Assembly (NCBI RefSeq): GCF_013344685.1
Contig: NZ_CP050137.1
Location: 4,271,001-4,335,000 of the forward strand
DNA length: 64,000 nt
Direction: 5' to 3'
From: Sphingomonas sp. CL5.1
GTDB lineage: Bacteria; Pseudomonadota; Alphaproteobacteria; Sphingomonadales; Sphingomonadaceae
Under the pieces are notes generated by a model that worked only from the letters and a program-made list of their open reading frames with translations, did not search any database and was not told the DNA's origin. The translations under genes were made by a program, and so were the position numbers. This document shows, one piece after another, positions 38,668-49,580 of this stretch; within the stretch, counting starts at the first letter, position 1; each line of letters opens with the position of its first letter.

Positions 38668-38731
38668 CCTTCATTCGTTCGGTTTCCGCCAGCCAAGTGC
38701 GTGGAGCGTATCACGTGTGGAAGGAGCGACA

Positions 38732-39634
38732 TTACCGCCCCATATTCCCCGCTACCCGCATCGGGTCGATCCTCTTCCCACGCCACATCATCGCCCAGTG
38801 GAGATGTGGCCCCGTCGCGCGCCCCGTCGCGCCGACGCGGCCGATCTCCTGGCCCTGGCGGACGTGATCGCCGACCTTCACCTCGATCCGCGACAGGTGC
38901 AGGAAGGCGCTGTTCAGCCCCATGCCGTGATCGAGCATCAGCAGATTGCCCTCCAGCGTGAAGGACGATGACGCGGCCAGGATCACCACGCCGTCCGCCG
39001 GGGCGACCACCGGCGCGCCGGCCGGCTTCGCCACATCGACGCCGCCGTGATAGGCACCCGGCTCGCCCCGATAGATGCGCTGCGCGCCGAACAGGCCGGA
39101 GATGCGGCCGCTCGCCGGCCAGATGAAGCGCTGACGCCAGCCGTCGGCGTCGGTGCGCATCGCGCGCGCGACCTTGATCTGTTCCAGTTCAGCGGGGCGG
39201 CGACGGGCGAATTCGGCGCTCGGCACGGGGACCTTGGCGACGGTGTCGAGCCGTTCGATCCGCCAATCGCCGGGCGCGATGTCGAACTCCCGCGTCGCAT
39301 GGCGGCCATCGGCGAGTGTCGCGACCAGCGTCGCGCGCGGGCCGGCGTCGCGGTCGAAGGCGATCAGGAAGCGACCGTCGCTCGCCACCTCGATCGGCAT
39401 CCCGTCGAGCGCCAGCGAAACAGTGCCGGACGGCGCGGTGCCGAGCATCAGCGCGCCTTGCCGCGGCGCACCTGAAAAGGCGCCGAAGGCCGCTGGCGGC
39501 AGCGGTCGCGGCGCAGGCGGCGGCGCGGGACGCGGAACAGGCATGGGCGGCGGCGCTTCGCTCGCCGGCGGCACGCAACCCGCCGCCAGCGTCGCGATCA
39601 GCGTGATCCCGGCCCACCGCCTCGCACGGCTCAT
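38732..39634 (-). CDS. M23 family metallopeptidase lipoprotein
   Basis: LytM-type endopeptidase or an inactive activator of cell-wall amidases in the periplasm. The protein has 300 residues with a lipobox (LAAGC, about residue 20), a Pro-rich linker, an Ig-like part and a C-terminal M23 domain. Metal ligands are seen in AYHGGVDVAKPAG (His and Asp) and GPHLHWAM (HxH), so the site looks complete and it is probably active. The ATG at 39634 overlaps the DUF2093 stop by 4 bases. The extension upstream to 39700 is out of context. Confidence 0.92.
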   Translation of the reverse strand: MSRARRWAGITLIATLAAGCVPPASEAPPPMPVPRPAPPPAPRPLPPAAFGAFSGAPRQGALMLGTAPSGTVSLALDGMPIEVASDGRFLIAFDRDAGPRATLVATLADGRHATREFDIAPGDWRIERLDTVAKVPVPSAEFARRRPAELEQIKVARAMRTDADGWRQRFIWPASGRISGLFGAQRIYRGEPGAYHGGVDVAKPAGAPVVAPADGVVILAASSSFTLEGNLLMLDHGMGLNSAFLHLSRIEVKVGDHVRQGQEIGRVGATGRATGPHLHWAMMWRGKRIDPMRVAGNMGR

Positions 39635-39831
39635 CGCGGCGAGAGCGCCTCGGTCGCCAGCGTCGCGGAGGCGAAGGCGCGCTGCCCCATCACGTCCCAA
39701 TAACGCAGGTCTTCCAGCGGGATGCGCGCGCCGGAAACCGCGCAGACGACATGATCGCCCGGCGTCAGCACGCGGAAGCCGTTGGCGAGATAATGCAGCC
39801 GCGCGGGCCGGTCGGTATTGGACATCAGCAT
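39631..39831 (-). CDS. DUF2093 family protein
   Basis: 66-residue conserved alphaproteobacterial protein with the hallmark block HYLANGFRVLTPGDHVVCAVSGARIPLEDLRYWDV. A single Cys and several Gly give it a compact appearance. Function unknown. It starts 12 bp after xseA and overlaps the M23 gene by 4 bases, so it belongs to the xseA operon. The ATG at 39831 and an in-frame ATG at 39825 are both possible starts. Confidence 0.88.
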   Translation of the reverse strand: MLMSNTDRPARLHYLANGFRVLTPGDHVVCAVSGARIPLEDLRYWDVMGQRAFASATLATEALSPR

Positions 39832-39843
39832 CGGATCACAAAC

Positions 39844-41208
39844 TCATAGAAGGGATGGCTGTTCGGGCGGAGGCGGAGCATAGGTCCGCTGCCGCGCGCC
39901 CTCAACCTTCGCGTCGACATTGCCGTCGTGGAAATGGAGCGTCACCGCCCCCGCCGCCCGCACGGCGGCGGCGGTGGTGAGGGTCGCGCCGGCGCGCGCG
40001 GTGACGCGGGCATAGCCGCGCTGCAACGGCGCATCCGGGTTCACCGCCGCCAGCAGCCGCCCGAAATCGGCGAGCCGCTGCCGCGCCGCCTCCAGCCGCC
40101 GGTCGAGCGTCGCGGGTCGCAGCGCGCCGGCAATACGGTCGAGCTGGCCGCGCGATTGCGTGACGCGGCGCTCCAGCGCGCGATCGGCGCGCTGGCCGGC
40201 GTCGTCGAGCCGCTGGCGCTGCGGGCCGAGCAGCCGATCGCGCGTCGGCAGCAGCCGCGCCTGCGCCTCCAGCCGCTCACGTCCGCGCTCGACATAGCGG
40301 CGCGCGCAGCGCTCGGCGCGCTGGGCGTGGGCGGCAACCGTAAGACGGATGTCGGCGAGCACCGGCACCGCCAGTTCGGCAGCGGCGGTGGGGGTCGGCG
40401 CGCGCAGGTCGGCGGCATGGTCGCAGAGCGTCGTGTCGGTCTCGTGTCCGACCGCCGAGATCGTCGGAATATCGGAGGCCGCGACGGCGCGCACCACCAC
40501 CTCCTCGTTGAACGCCCAGAGGTCCTCGATCGAACCGCCGCCGCGCGCGACGATGATAAGCTCGGGCCGCAATTCCTCCGCCAGCGCGTTGAAGCCGCGC
40601 ACCGCCGCCGCCACCTCGTTCGCCGCGCCGTCGCCCTGCACCTTCACCGGCCAGACGAGGACGTGGCTGGGGCAGCGGTCCTCCAGCCGGTGCAGGATAT
40701 CGCGGATCACCGCGCCGGTCGGCGAGGTGACGACGCCGATGCGGCGCGGCAGGAACGGCAGGCGGCGCTTGCGCTCCTGATCGAACAGCCCCTCCGCCGC
40801 CAGCGCGGCGCGGCGCTTCTCCAGCAGCGCCATCAGCGCGCCCGCGCCGGCCAGCTCCATCCGCTCGATGATGATCTGGTATTTGGAGCGGCCGGGATAG
40901 GTCGTCAGCCGCCCGGTGGCGATCACCTCGATGCCGTCCTCCGGGCGGAAGGCGAGGCCCGCCGCCTGCCCCTTCCAGATCACCCCGTCGATCACCGCCG
41001 CCTCGTCCTTGAGGCAGAGATAGGCGTGGCCGGAGGCGACGCGCTTGTAGCCGGAAATCTCGCCGCGCAGGCGGACATGGCCGAACTCGCCCTCCACCAC
41101 CCGCTTCAGCCGCTGGGAGAGCTCGCCGACGGAAAGCGCAGGCGCGTTGCTGCCGGGAGCGGCCTCGGCTACCAGCCGGCCCGGCGGATCAAGGAAGGGA
41201 TCGGACAT
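39844..41208 (-). CDS. xseA: Exodeoxyribonuclease VII large subunit
   Basis: Catalytic subunit of the single-strand-specific exonuclease that degrades long DNA to oligonucleotides in repair. The 454-residue protein has the OB-fold N-terminus ([28 protein letters not shown]), the catalytic block [19 protein letters not shown] and [38 protein letters not shown], and a long coiled-coil C-terminal half. The ATG at 41208 shares its first base with the TTG start of purD on the other strand. The small subunit xseB is not in the window. Confidence 0.96.
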   Translation of the reverse strand: MSDPFLDPPGRLVAEAAPGSNAPALSVGELSQRLKRVVEGEFGHVRLRGEISGYKRVASGHAYLCLKDEAAVIDGVIWKGQAAGLAFRPEDGIEVIATGRLTTYPGRSKYQIIIERMELAGAGALMALLEKRRAALAAEGLFDQERKRRLPFLPRRIGVVTSPTGAVIRDILHRLEDRCPSHVLVWPVKVQGDGAANEVAAAVRGFNALAEELRPELIIVARGGGSIEDLWAFNEEVVVRAVAASDIPTISAVGHETDTTLCDHAADLRAPTPTAAAELAVPVLADIRLTVAAHAQRAERCARRYVERGRERLEAQARLLPTRDRLLGPQRQRLDDAGQRADRALERRVTQSRGQLDRIAGALRPATLDRRLEAARQRLADFGRLLAAVNPDAPLQRGYARVTARAGATLTTAAAVRAAGAVTLHFHDGNVDAKVEGARQRTYAPPPPEQPSLL

Positions 41209-42458
41209 TGAATGTATTGCTGATCGGCTCTGGTGGACGTGAACATGCGCTGGCGTGGAAGCTGGCGCAATCGCCGAAGCTCGATACCCTGTTCGCCGCT
41301 CCCGGCAACCCCGGCATCGCGCGACATGCGACGATCGCCGCGCTCGACGTGACGGATCACCGCGCGGTGATCGATTTCTGCCGCCGCGAGCATATCAAGC
41401 TGGTGGTGATCGGGCCGGAGGCGCCGCTGGTCGAGGGGCTGGCCGACAATATCCGCGCGATTGGCGTCCCCGTGTTCGGCCCCGGCCGCGCGGCGGCGCA
41501 GCTCGAAGGGTCGAAAGGCTTCACCAAGGACCTGTGCGCGCGCGTCGGCATCCCCACCGCGCGCTATTTCCGCGTGACGAGCCGGGATGGCGCGCTCGCC
41601 ACGCTCGACGATTTCGGCGAGAAATGCGTCATCAAGGCGGACGGCCTCGCCGCCGGCAAGGGCGTGACGGTGGCGCAGACCCGCGCCGAGGCGGAAGCGG
41701 CGATCGCGGCGCTGTTCGCGGACGGCCCGGCCGAAGCGGTGATCGAGGAGATGCTGGAAGGCCCGGAGGCGAGCCTGTTCGTCCTGTCGGACGGCACCGT
41801 CACCGCCGCGTTCGGCTCGGCGCAGGACCACAAGCGCGTCGGCGATGGCGATACCGGGCCGAACACCGGCGGCATGGGCGCCTACAGCCCCGCCGCCGTG
41901 CTGACGCCGGAGCTGGAGGAGCGCGCGCTGGGCGAGATCGTCCGCCCGACGATCGACGCGCTGGCGGAGGCCGGAACACCCTATGTCGGCGTGCTCTACG
42001 CCGGGCTGATGCTGACGGCGGACGGGCCGAAGCTGATCGAATATAACGTCCGCTTCGGCGATCCCGAATGCCAGGTGCTGATGATGCGCTTCGCCGGCGA
42101 TCTGGTGGAATTGCTGCTGGCGGTGGCGGAGGGGCGGCTTGCGGACCAGCCGGAACCCGCCTTCTCGCCGGAAGTTGCCCTGACGGTGGTGATGGCGGCG
42201 AAGGGCTATCCGGGGACGCCCGTCACCGGCGGCGCGATCGGCGGGATCGACGCGGCGGAGGCGACTGGGGCGATCGTGTTCCAGGCCGGTACGAAGGAAG
42301 CGGATGGCAGGCTGGTGGCGAGCGGCGGCCGCGTGCTCGCCGTCACCGCGAGCGGGCCGGACGTGAAAAGCGCACAGGCCGCCGCCTATCGCGCGGTCGA
42401 CGCGATTGACTTCCCGGACGGTTTCTGCCGCCGCGACATCGGCCGGGGCGCGATCTGA
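41208..42458 (+). CDS. purD: Phosphoribosylamine-glycine ligase
   Basis: Second step of de novo purine synthesis (ATP-dependent formation of glycinamide ribonucleotide). The 416-residue ATP-grasp protein begins with [19 protein letters not shown], with [12 protein letters not shown] as the ATP-grasp phosphate loop, [22 protein letters not shown] and [10 protein letters not shown] as metal ligands. The TTG start at 41208 has AAGGAAGGGA 7 bases upstream, which supports this unusual codon. Its start codon overlaps that of xseA on the opposite strand. Confidence 0.96.
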   Translation: MNVLLIGSGGREHALAWKLAQSPKLDTLFAAPGNPGIARHATIAALDVTDHRAVIDFCRREHIKLVVIGPEAPLVEGLADNIRAIGVPVFGPGRAAAQLEGSKGFTKDLCARVGIPTARYFRVTSRDGALATLDDFGEKCVIKADGLAAGKGVTVAQTRAEAEAAIAALFADGPAEAVIEEMLEGPEASLFVLSDGTVTAAFGSAQDHKRVGDGDTGPNTGGMGAYSPAAVLTPELEERALGEIVRPTIDALAEAGTPYVGVLYAGLMLTADGPKLIEYNVRFGDPECQVLMMRFAGDLVELLLAVAEGRLADQPEPAFSPEVALTVVMAAKGYPGTPVTGGAIGGIDAAEATGAIVFQAGTKEADGRLVASGGRVLAVTASGPDVKSAQAAAYRAVDAIDFPDGFCRRDIGRGAI

Positions 42459-42514
42459 CCGCTGGACAGGCGCGGGTACGCGAGTAAGGCTCGGCACGGA
42501 CACGGGAGCACGAG

Positions 42515-43204
42515 ATGGGGTCACGAATGGCAGACACCGGCACGCTGACGACGATCGCGCTCGCGCTGATCGCGGTGGTCGCGGTGCTGACGATCATCGG
42601 CATCCTGTGGGGCGCGCATCTGAAACGCCAGCGTGTCGCGGCCGAGCGGATCGAGGAACTGGCCGCCGAGCAGGACCGCAAGGCCGCCGCCCGCACCCGC
42701 GCCGCCGCGAAGCCGCCGGTGGACGCCGTGCCACCTGTGCCGCCGCTGCCGGTAGCACCGCCGCCCCCGCCGCTCGCCCCCGAGCCGCCCGCGCCACCGC
42801 CGGTCGAGGAGGAAACGGCGTCCGACCCCGCGCCGCTCGCCGACGAGCCGATCGTGGCGGCCGGTCCGCTGGAGGCTTCCCCGGCGGTGGAGGCGTCGTC
42901 CACGCCGGCCGCGCCGCCCGAGCCTGAGCCTGAGTCCGAGCCAGCGCGCGAAGGCCCCTCGCCCGCCGACGGCCCGATCACCCAGCTCAAGGGGCTGGGA
43001 CCGAAGCTGGCCGAGCGGTTGACGGAGCTGGGCATCACCACGGTCGGGCAGCTCGCCGCGCTCGACGCGGCGGAGGCGGAGGCGCTCGACGCGCGGCTCG
43101 GCCCGTTCACCGGCCGGATGAAGCGCGATCGCTGGATCGAGCAGGCCCGCTTCCTCGCCGCGGGCGACCGCGCCGGGTTCGAGGCGGCATTCGGGAAGCT
43201 GTGA
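42515..43204 (+). CDS. Membrane-anchored helix-hairpin-helix protein
   Basis: 229 residues. One N-terminal transmembrane segment (TTIALALIAVVAVLTIIGILWG) is followed by a basic coil, then a Pro/Ala/Glu-rich disordered middle (about residues 65-150). The C-terminal helix-hairpin-helix domain is ITQLKGLGPKLAERLTELG...TVGQLAALDAAE, resembling the tails of NuoE or ribosomal L21 in alphaproteobacteria. The HHH may bind DNA or another protein. No function assigned. The ATG at 42515 follows GGGAGCACGAG; an in-frame ATG at 42527 is possible. It sits 56 bp after purD. Confidence 0.75.
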   Translation: MGSRMADTGTLTTIALALIAVVAVLTIIGILWGAHLKRQRVAAERIEELAAEQDRKAAARTRAAAKPPVDAVPPVPPLPVAPPPPPLAPEPPAPPPVEEETASDPAPLADEPIVAAGPLEASPAVEASSTPAAPPEPEPESEPAREGPSPADGPITQLKGLGPKLAERLTELGITTVGQLAALDAAEAEALDARLGPFTGRMKRDRWIEQARFLAAGDRAGFEAAFGKL

Positions 43205-43274
43205 GCCGTCGATCCTCATTGCGCTCGCGCCTTCACCGCCCCACATAGTCGGATAACACACCAACGGGGATTCG

Positions 43275-44222
43275 ATGGCCGATCCATATTCGACGCTGGG
43301 TGTCGCGCGCGGCGCTTCCGAGGCGGACATCAAGAAGGCGTATCGCAAGCTCGCGAAGGAGCTGCATCCCGACCGCAACAAGGACAATCCCAAGGCCTCC
43401 GAGCGCTTCAGCCAGGTGACGTCCGCTTATGACCTGCTGACCGACAAGGAGAAGCGCGCGCGCTTCGACCGCGGCGAGATCGACGCGGACGGCAATCCCA
43501 CCTCCCCGTTCGGCGCAGGGTTCGCCGGCGGACGCGGAGGTGCCGGCGGCGGCGGCTTCCGCTCGCAAGGCTTCGAGTTCGGCGGCGACGGCGAAGGCGT
43601 CGACATGTCCGACATCTTCGAGGGCCTGTTCGGCGGGCGCGGCGGCGGTGGAGCCGGCGGCGGCGGGTTCGCCAGTGGCTTTGGCCGGCGCCAGCCACCG
43701 CCCAAGGGCGCCAACGCCGCCTATCGCCTGCGCGTGCCGTTCGTCGACGCCGCGGCGCTCGCGCCGCAGCGGATAACGCTGGGCGACGGCAAGACGATCG
43801 ACCTCAAGCTCCCCGCCGGGGTCGAGGACGGGACGCAGATGCGCCTGTCCGGCAAGGGGGAGCCGGGGCCGGGCGGCGCGGGCGACGCGATCGTCACGAT
43901 CGAGGTGGTGCCGCACCGCTTCTTCACCCGCGACGGCGACGACGTGCGGCTCGACCTGCCCGTCACGCTCGGCGAGGCGGTGCTGGGCGGGCCGGTGAAG
44001 GTGCCGACCGTCGAGAAGCCGGTGATGCTCACCGTCCCGGCCGGCTCAAGCTCCGGCAAGGTGCTGCGTCTCAAGGGCAAGGGCTTCCACAAGAAGGGCG
44101 GCGGGCGCGGCGACCAGCTCGTCACGCTGATGGTGGACCTGCCGGCGAACGACGCCGCGCTCAGGCAGTTCGTGGAAGGCTGGGACGGCGGCGGGAACCC
44201 GCGCGCGGCGATGGGCGTCTGA
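43275..44222 (+). CDS. DnaJ-type co-chaperone without zinc finger (CbpA-like)
   Basis: J-domain protein that stimulates DnaK. It is 315 residues long: J domain (about residues 4-68) with HPDR at about residue 37, a Gly/Phe-rich linker (about residues 75-145) and two C-terminal client-binding beta-domains (LPAGVEDGTQMRLSGKGEPG, GSSSGKVLRLKGKGF). The Cys-rich zinc domain of DnaJ proper is absent, so it is of the CbpA/DjlA-like class B type. It is a second copy beyond any dnaK-linked dnaJ, which is not in this window. Confidence 0.93.
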   Translation: MADPYSTLGVARGASEADIKKAYRKLAKELHPDRNKDNPKASERFSQVTSAYDLLTDKEKRARFDRGEIDADGNPTSPFGAGFAGGRGGAGGGGFRSQGFEFGGDGEGVDMSDIFEGLFGGRGGGGAGGGGFASGFGRRQPPPKGANAAYRLRVPFVDAAALAPQRITLGDGKTIDLKLPAGVEDGTQMRLSGKGEPGPGGAGDAIVTIEVVPHRFFTRDGDDVRLDLPVTLGEAVLGGPVKVPTVEKPVMLTVPAGSSSGKVLRLKGKGFHKKGGGRGDQLVTLMVDLPANDAALRQFVEGWDGGGNPRAAMGV

Positions 44223-44250
44223 TAACCGGATCCGAAAAAGGGGAGCGCGG

Positions 44251-45207
44251 TTGGACGATGTCACGAACACGCTGACACCGGAGGCCCGGGCGGAACGCTT
44301 CCACGGCGCGCTCGGGGACGAGCTTTCGAGGCTTGAATCGGGCAATCGCGCGCTGGAGGTGCTGAAACGCGCCGCCAATGGCGTCTATACCGTCGGCTTC
44401 ATGCACGCCGGCAACCTCGCCTATCTGGCGCTGATGGCGGTGTTCCCCTTCTTCATCGTCGCGGCGGCGGTGCTTTCCGCGCTGGGCGAGAACGACCGCA
44501 TCCAGATGGCAGTCACCTCGTTCCTCCATGTCCTGCCGCCCGACGTATCCGATATCCTGCGCAAGCCGATCCACGACGTGCTGACCGCGCGCACCGGCTC
44601 GCTGCTGTGGCTCGGCGCGCTGGTCGGGCTGTGGACGGTCGGCAGCTTCGTCGAGACGATCCGCGAGATTTTCCGCCAGGCCTATGGCACGAAAAGCACG
44701 CAGCCGATCTGGCGCGCGCGGCTGGGGCTGTCGTTCGGCATCGTCGTGTCGGTGGTGCTGGCGCTGATCTCGTTCCTCGTGCAGGGCCTGCTCACCGCCG
44801 CCGAACAGTTCGTCTATCGCCTCATCCCTTGGGCGCAGGACGTCGCCGGCTGGATCGGGATCAGCCGCGCGATCCCCGGCGTGGTGATGTTCGGCGCGCT
44901 GTTCATGCTGTTCTATTTCGTCACCCCGTCGAAATACCGCTACACCGGCAGCCGCAAATGGCCCGGCGCGCTGTTCACCACCGCGTGGTGGATCGGGATG
45001 ACGGCGGTGCTGCCGCTCGTCCTCGCGCAGTTCGGCGGCTATAGCCTAACCTATGGCGGCCTCGCCGGCGTGGTGGTGACGCTGCTATTCTTCTATCTGA
45101 TCGGCCTGGGGCTGGTATTCGGCGCGCACCTTAACGCGGCACTGGCGGAACCGCCTGAAACGAGGCTAGAGGACGCGTCCGAGCAAGAAGAAAAGGCGGG
45201 ACCGTGA
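44251..45207 (+). CDS. YihY/UPF0761-type inner-membrane protein
   Basis: 318-residue integral membrane protein of the YihY/BrkB family, with about six hydrophobic helices and a soluble N-terminus. Typical blocks are FFIVAAAVLSALGEND, LWLGALVGLWTVGSFVETIREIF and GGYSLTYGGLAGVVVTLLFFYLIGLGLVFGAHLNAAL. The family is often labelled ribonuclease BN, which is wrong for this fold. The TTG start at 44251 follows AAAAGGGGAGC. The stop overlaps fabI by 4 bases (GTGA), so both are probably in one transcript with dnaJ upstream. Confidence 0.9.
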   Translation: MDDVTNTLTPEARAERFHGALGDELSRLESGNRALEVLKRAANGVYTVGFMHAGNLAYLALMAVFPFFIVAAAVLSALGENDRIQMAVTSFLHVLPPDVSDILRKPIHDVLTARTGSLLWLGALVGLWTVGSFVETIREIFRQAYGTKSTQPIWRARLGLSFGIVVSVVLALISFLVQGLLTAAEQFVYRLIPWAQDVAGWIGISRAIPGVVMFGALFMLFYFVTPSKYRYTGSRKWPGALFTTAWWIGMTAVLPLVLAQFGGYSLTYGGLAGVVVTLLFFYLIGLGLVFGAHLNAALAEPPETRLEDASEQEEKAGP

Positions 45208-46007
45208 GCGGATTGATGGCCGGAAAGCGCGGGCTGATTATGGGCCTCGCAAACGACAAGTCACTGGCGTGGGGGATCGCGAAGAAGTTGAGCGAGGCGG
45301 GCGCGGAGCTTGCCTTCAGCTATCAGGGCGCGGCGATGGAAAAGCGGGTGCGCCCGCTGGCCGAGCAGCTCGGCGTGGCGCGGCTGTTCGACTGCGACGT
45401 CAGCGACATGGCCGCGCTGGACGCCACCTTCGCCGCGCTGGCGCGGGAGTGGCCGACGATCGATTTTGTCGTCCATGCGATCGGCTTTTCCGACAAGTCC
45501 CAGCTTCGCGGCCGCTTCTACGACACGACGCTCGACAATTTCCTGATGACGATGAACGTCTCCGCTTACTCGCTGGTGGCGGTGGCGAAGCGCGCGCGGG
45601 AGATGATGCCTGAGGGCGGATCGATCCTGACGCTGACCTATTACGGTGCGGAGAAGGTGATCCCGCATTACAACGTGATGGGCGTCGCCAAGTCCGCGCT
45701 GGAGACGAGCGTGAAATATCTCGCGGTCGATCTCGGGCCGGAGAATATCCGCATCAACGCCATCTCCGCCGGCCCGATCCAGACGCTCGCCGCACGCGGG
45801 ATCGGCGATTTCAACTACATCCTCAAATGGAACGAGCTGAACTCCCCGATGCGCCGCACCGTGACGATCGAGGATGTCGGCGGCGCGGGACTCTATCTGC
45901 TCTCCGACCTCGCGAGCGGGGTGACGGGCGAAATCCACCATGTCGACGCGGGCTATAACGTGATCGGCATGAAGGCGGAGGACGCGCCGGACATCGCGCT
46001 GGCCTGA
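45204..46007 (+). CDS. fabI: Enoyl-[acyl-carrier-protein] reductase (NADH)
   Basis: Reduces the enoyl-ACP double bond in the fatty-acid elongation cycle. 267-residue short-chain dehydrogenase fold with GLIMGLANDKSLAWGIAKKL as the NADH-binding loop. The catalytic Tyr-x6-Lys is YNVMGVAK in TYYGAEKVIPHYNVMGVAKS, and SAGPIQTLAARGI follows. This is the triclosan-sensitive FabI type. The GTG start overlaps the preceding gene by 4 bases. A GNAT gene and aroC follow in the same direction. Confidence 0.97.
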   Translation: MSGLMAGKRGLIMGLANDKSLAWGIAKKLSEAGAELAFSYQGAAMEKRVRPLAEQLGVARLFDCDVSDMAALDATFAALAREWPTIDFVVHAIGFSDKSQLRGRFYDTTLDNFLMTMNVSAYSLVAVAKRAREMMPEGGSILTLTYYGAEKVIPHYNVMGVAKSALETSVKYLAVDLGPENIRINAISAGPIQTLAARGIGDFNYILKWNELNSPMRRTVTIEDVGGAGLYLLSDLASGVTGEIHHVDAGYNVIGMKAEDAPDIALA

Positions 46008-46010
46008 GCC

Positions 46011-46535
46011 GTGACCGTCACCGTCCGCCCCGCGCGCGCCGAGGACGTGGCCGCGATCGATGCGCTACTGCGCGCGAGCTTCCCCGCGCCGGACGAAGCA
46101 AACTTGGTGCGTGACCTGTGCATGGAGGGCGACATGGTGCTCACCCTGATCGCCGAGGACGAAGGCACGGACACGCTGGCCGGGGCGATCGTGTTCAGCC
46201 GGATGGACGTGACCGTGGCGGGCAGGCAGGTACCCTCCGTCGCGCTCGCCCCGCTCGCGGTCGCCGCGCCTTACCGGCGGCAGGGGGTGGCGGAGGCGCT
46301 GGTGCGCGCCGGGCACGACCGGCTGGAGGCAGAGGGCGTGGTGCTGAGCTTCGTGCTCGGCGAGCCGGATTATTACGGTCGCTTCGGCTATGACGCGGTG
46401 GTCGCGCGCAACTTCTCCTCGCCTTATGCGGGGGAATATTTCATGGCGCTGCCATTGCAGGGCGGCCTCGTGCCGTGCGGCGTGCGCGAGGCGGCACATC
46501 ATGCGCCCGCTTTCTCACGATTGGGAACGCAATGA
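46011..46535 (+). CDS. GNAT family N-acetyltransferase
   Basis: 174-residue acetyltransferase of the YhbS-like group. The GNAT pyrophosphate loop is [20 protein letters not shown], followed by [19 protein letters not shown], a conserved block of this subfamily. The substrate is unknown. The GTG at 46011 comes 3 bases after the fabI stop, and its TGA overlaps the aroC ATG by 4 bases. Confidence 0.88.
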   Translation: MTVTVRPARAEDVAAIDALLRASFPAPDEANLVRDLCMEGDMVLTLIAEDEGTDTLAGAIVFSRMDVTVAGRQVPSVALAPLAVAAPYRRQGVAEALVRAGHDRLEAEGVVLSFVLGEPDYYGRFGYDAVVARNFSSPYAGEYFMALPLQGGLVPCGVREAAHHAPAFSRLGTQ

Positions 46536-47605
46536 GCTTCAACACCTTCGGCCGCGTCTTCCGCTTCACCACCTGGGGCGAGAGCCACGGCCCGGCGCTC
46601 GGCGCGGTGGTGGACGGCTGCCCGCCGGGGATCGCGATCAGCGAGGACGACATCCAGCCGTGGCTCGACAAGCGCCGGCCCGGCCAGTCGCGCTTCACCA
46701 CGCAGCGGCGCGAACCGGATCAGGTGCGCATCCTCTCCGGCACGTTCGAGGGCCGCACGACCGGCACGCCGATCAGCCTGATGATCGAGAATGTCGACCA
46801 GCGTTCGAAGGATTATTCGGAGGTGGCGCGCGCCTATCGCCCCGGCCATGCCGATTACGCTTATGACGCGAAATACGGCTTCCGCGACTATCGCGGCGGT
46901 GGACGCTCCTCCGCGCGCGAGACGGCGGCGCGCGTCGCGGCGGGCGCGGTGGCGCGGCTGGTGGTGTCTGAAGTGCGCATCCGCGCATGGGTGGAGGCGA
47001 TCGGCGGCGACGCGATCGACCCTGCCGTTTTCGACGACGCGGAGATCGACCGCAACGCCTTCTTCTGCCCAGACGCCGCCGCAGCGCTTCGCTGGGAGGC
47101 GAAGGTGGATGCCGCGCGCAAGGCCGGCTCCTCGCTGGGCGCGATCGTGGCGTGCGAGGCGACCGGCGTGCCGCCCGGCTGGGGGGCGCCGCTCTACGCC
47201 AAGCTCGACAGCGAGTTGGCCGCCGCCTGCATGTCGATCAACGCGGTGAAGGGTGTGGAGATCGGGGACGGCTTCGCCGCCGCCGCGCTGACCGGCGAGG
47301 AAAATGCCGACGCGATGCGCCCCGGCCCGGACGGCTGGCCGCATTTCCTCGCCAACCACGCCGGCGGGATCGCGGGCGGCATCTCGACCGGTCAGCCCTT
47401 GCGGCTGCGCGTTGCGTTCAAGCCGACCAGCTCGATCCTGACGCCGGTGGAGACGATCACCCGCGCAGGCGAGGCGAGCGAGATCGCCACGAAGGGACGT
47501 CACGATCCCTGCGTCGGCATTCGCGGCGTACCGGTGGTGGAGGCGATGGTCGCACTGGTGCTCGCCGATCAGGCATTGCTGCATCGCGCGCAATGCGGCG
47601 GCTGA
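46532..47605 (+). CDS. aroC: Chorismate synthase
   Basis: Last step of the shikimate pathway; makes chorismate from EPSP with reduced FMN. The 357-residue protein begins with [20 protein letters not shown] and has the signature [20 protein letters not shown] and [20 protein letters not shown]. Later [14 protein letters not shown] and [21 protein letters not shown] follow. The ATG at 46532 overlaps the GNAT gene by 4 bases. Confidence 0.97.
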   Translation: MSFNTFGRVFRFTTWGESHGPALGAVVDGCPPGIAISEDDIQPWLDKRRPGQSRFTTQRREPDQVRILSGTFEGRTTGTPISLMIENVDQRSKDYSEVARAYRPGHADYAYDAKYGFRDYRGGGRSSARETAARVAAGAVARLVVSEVRIRAWVEAIGGDAIDPAVFDDAEIDRNAFFCPDAAAALRWEAKVDAARKAGSSLGAIVACEATGVPPGWGAPLYAKLDSELAAACMSINAVKGVEIGDGFAAAALTGEENADAMRPGPDGWPHFLANHAGGIAGGISTGQPLRLRVAFKPTSSILTPVETITRAGEASEIATKGRHDPCVGIRGVPVVEAMVALVLADQALLHRAQCGG

Positions 47606-47819
47606 GGCGCGATCAGTTCCGCCAAGAAACACGAATCACCAATATGAACAACGGTTAATAATCGCTTCGTCTCCGGCACCGAACATTTCAGCGCTGCAAT
47701 AATATTTCCCGCTTGAATAGCCGAGCTGAAAGGTGGCTGGATCAAGACCAGACGACACTACATCCCGAATTTTCTCCTTATATTGATTCCCATAACGGGG
47801 AAGCACCAGGAGAAGATTT
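47606..47819. other. AT-richer intergenic region before the small exported protein
   Basis: 214 bp without a supported gene, clearly poorer in GC than both sides. It must contain the promoter of the gene at 47820; its ribosome site CAGGAGAAG lies at the right end. A 66-codon minus-strand frame (47636-47836) crosses it but has no ribosome site and would overlap the start of the exported-protein gene. Confidence 0.5.
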
Positions 47820-48116
47820 ATGAAGTTCATCCACATCCTTGCCGCCGGCGCCCTTATCCTTCCCGCGGTCGCGATCGCGCAGTCCGCTCCCGGCGATCAG
47901 CCGACCACGTCCGCCAAGCACAAGAAGGGCAAGAAGCATCACGAAACGATGAGCGCCCCGGAGGCGGCCCCGGCCGACACGACCACGCCGCCGGCCGCGA
48001 CCGACCCGGCGACCACCGCGCCGCCGGACTCGACCATGCCGCCGGCCACCACCACGCCGGAACCGGCGCCGGCTCCTGACCCCGCGCCTACCAGCCAGAC
48101 GCCACCGCGTCTCTGA
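47820..48116 (+). CDS. Small exported Pro/Thr/Ala-rich protein
   Basis: 98 residues. Signal peptide MKFIHILAAGALILPAVAIA-QS, then a short basic Lys/His cluster (SAKHKKGKKHHE), then a Pro/Thr/Ala-rich low-complexity tail that repeats TTPP/ATDP/APPDS-type units. The tail looks disordered. Function not recognised; the Lys/His patch could bind metal or anionic polymers, but that is a guess. The ATG at 47820 has AGGAGAAG upstream. A bidirectional terminator follows. Confidence 0.75.
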   Translation: MKFIHILAAGALILPAVAIAQSAPGDQPTTSAKHKKGKKHHETMSAPEAAPADTTTPPAATDPATTAPPDSTMPPATTTPEPAPAPDPAPTSQTPPRL

Positions 48117-48138
48117 TCGGTTGGCGGGATTCTCCCGG

Positions 48139-48174
48139 AGGGGTCGGCGGATTTCGGTCCACCGGCCCCTTTGT
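48139..48174. terminator. Stem-loop terminator between the exported protein and purA
   Basis: AGGGGTCGGCGGA pairs with TCCACCGGCCCCT (two mismatched or G.U positions), loop TTTCGG, followed on the plus strand by TTGTCTT. It separates the convergent genes 47820-48116 and purA. Confidence 0.7.
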
Positions 48175-48182
48175 CTTACAGG

Positions 48183-49472
<1,290 letters not shown>

Positions 49473-49580
49473 GGATACAATACTCCCCCTGCCGAGGGAA
49501 TCCACGCGCCCTTCGACAGGACTCGGCGCGAGGATGTGTGCAGATTTTCGCCGCGCCGGTAGCCTTGCGCGACGCCAGCG

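Noticed and set aside
29625..38702. 8-bp direct repeat AAGTGCGT at both ends of the GC-poor cluster
   Set aside because: 8 bp over 9 kb is expected by chance. No integrase, tRNA or transposase accompanies it, so it is not called an attachment site.
44251..45207. Ribonuclease BN annotation for the YihY-type protein
   Set aside because: The protein is a polytopic membrane protein and has no metallo-beta-lactamase or other nuclease motif.
47636..47836. 66-codon minus-strand frame ending in Cys/Trp-rich sequence
   Set aside because: It has no ribosome site, overlaps the start of the exported-protein gene and lies in a region of different composition. No family resemblance was seen.
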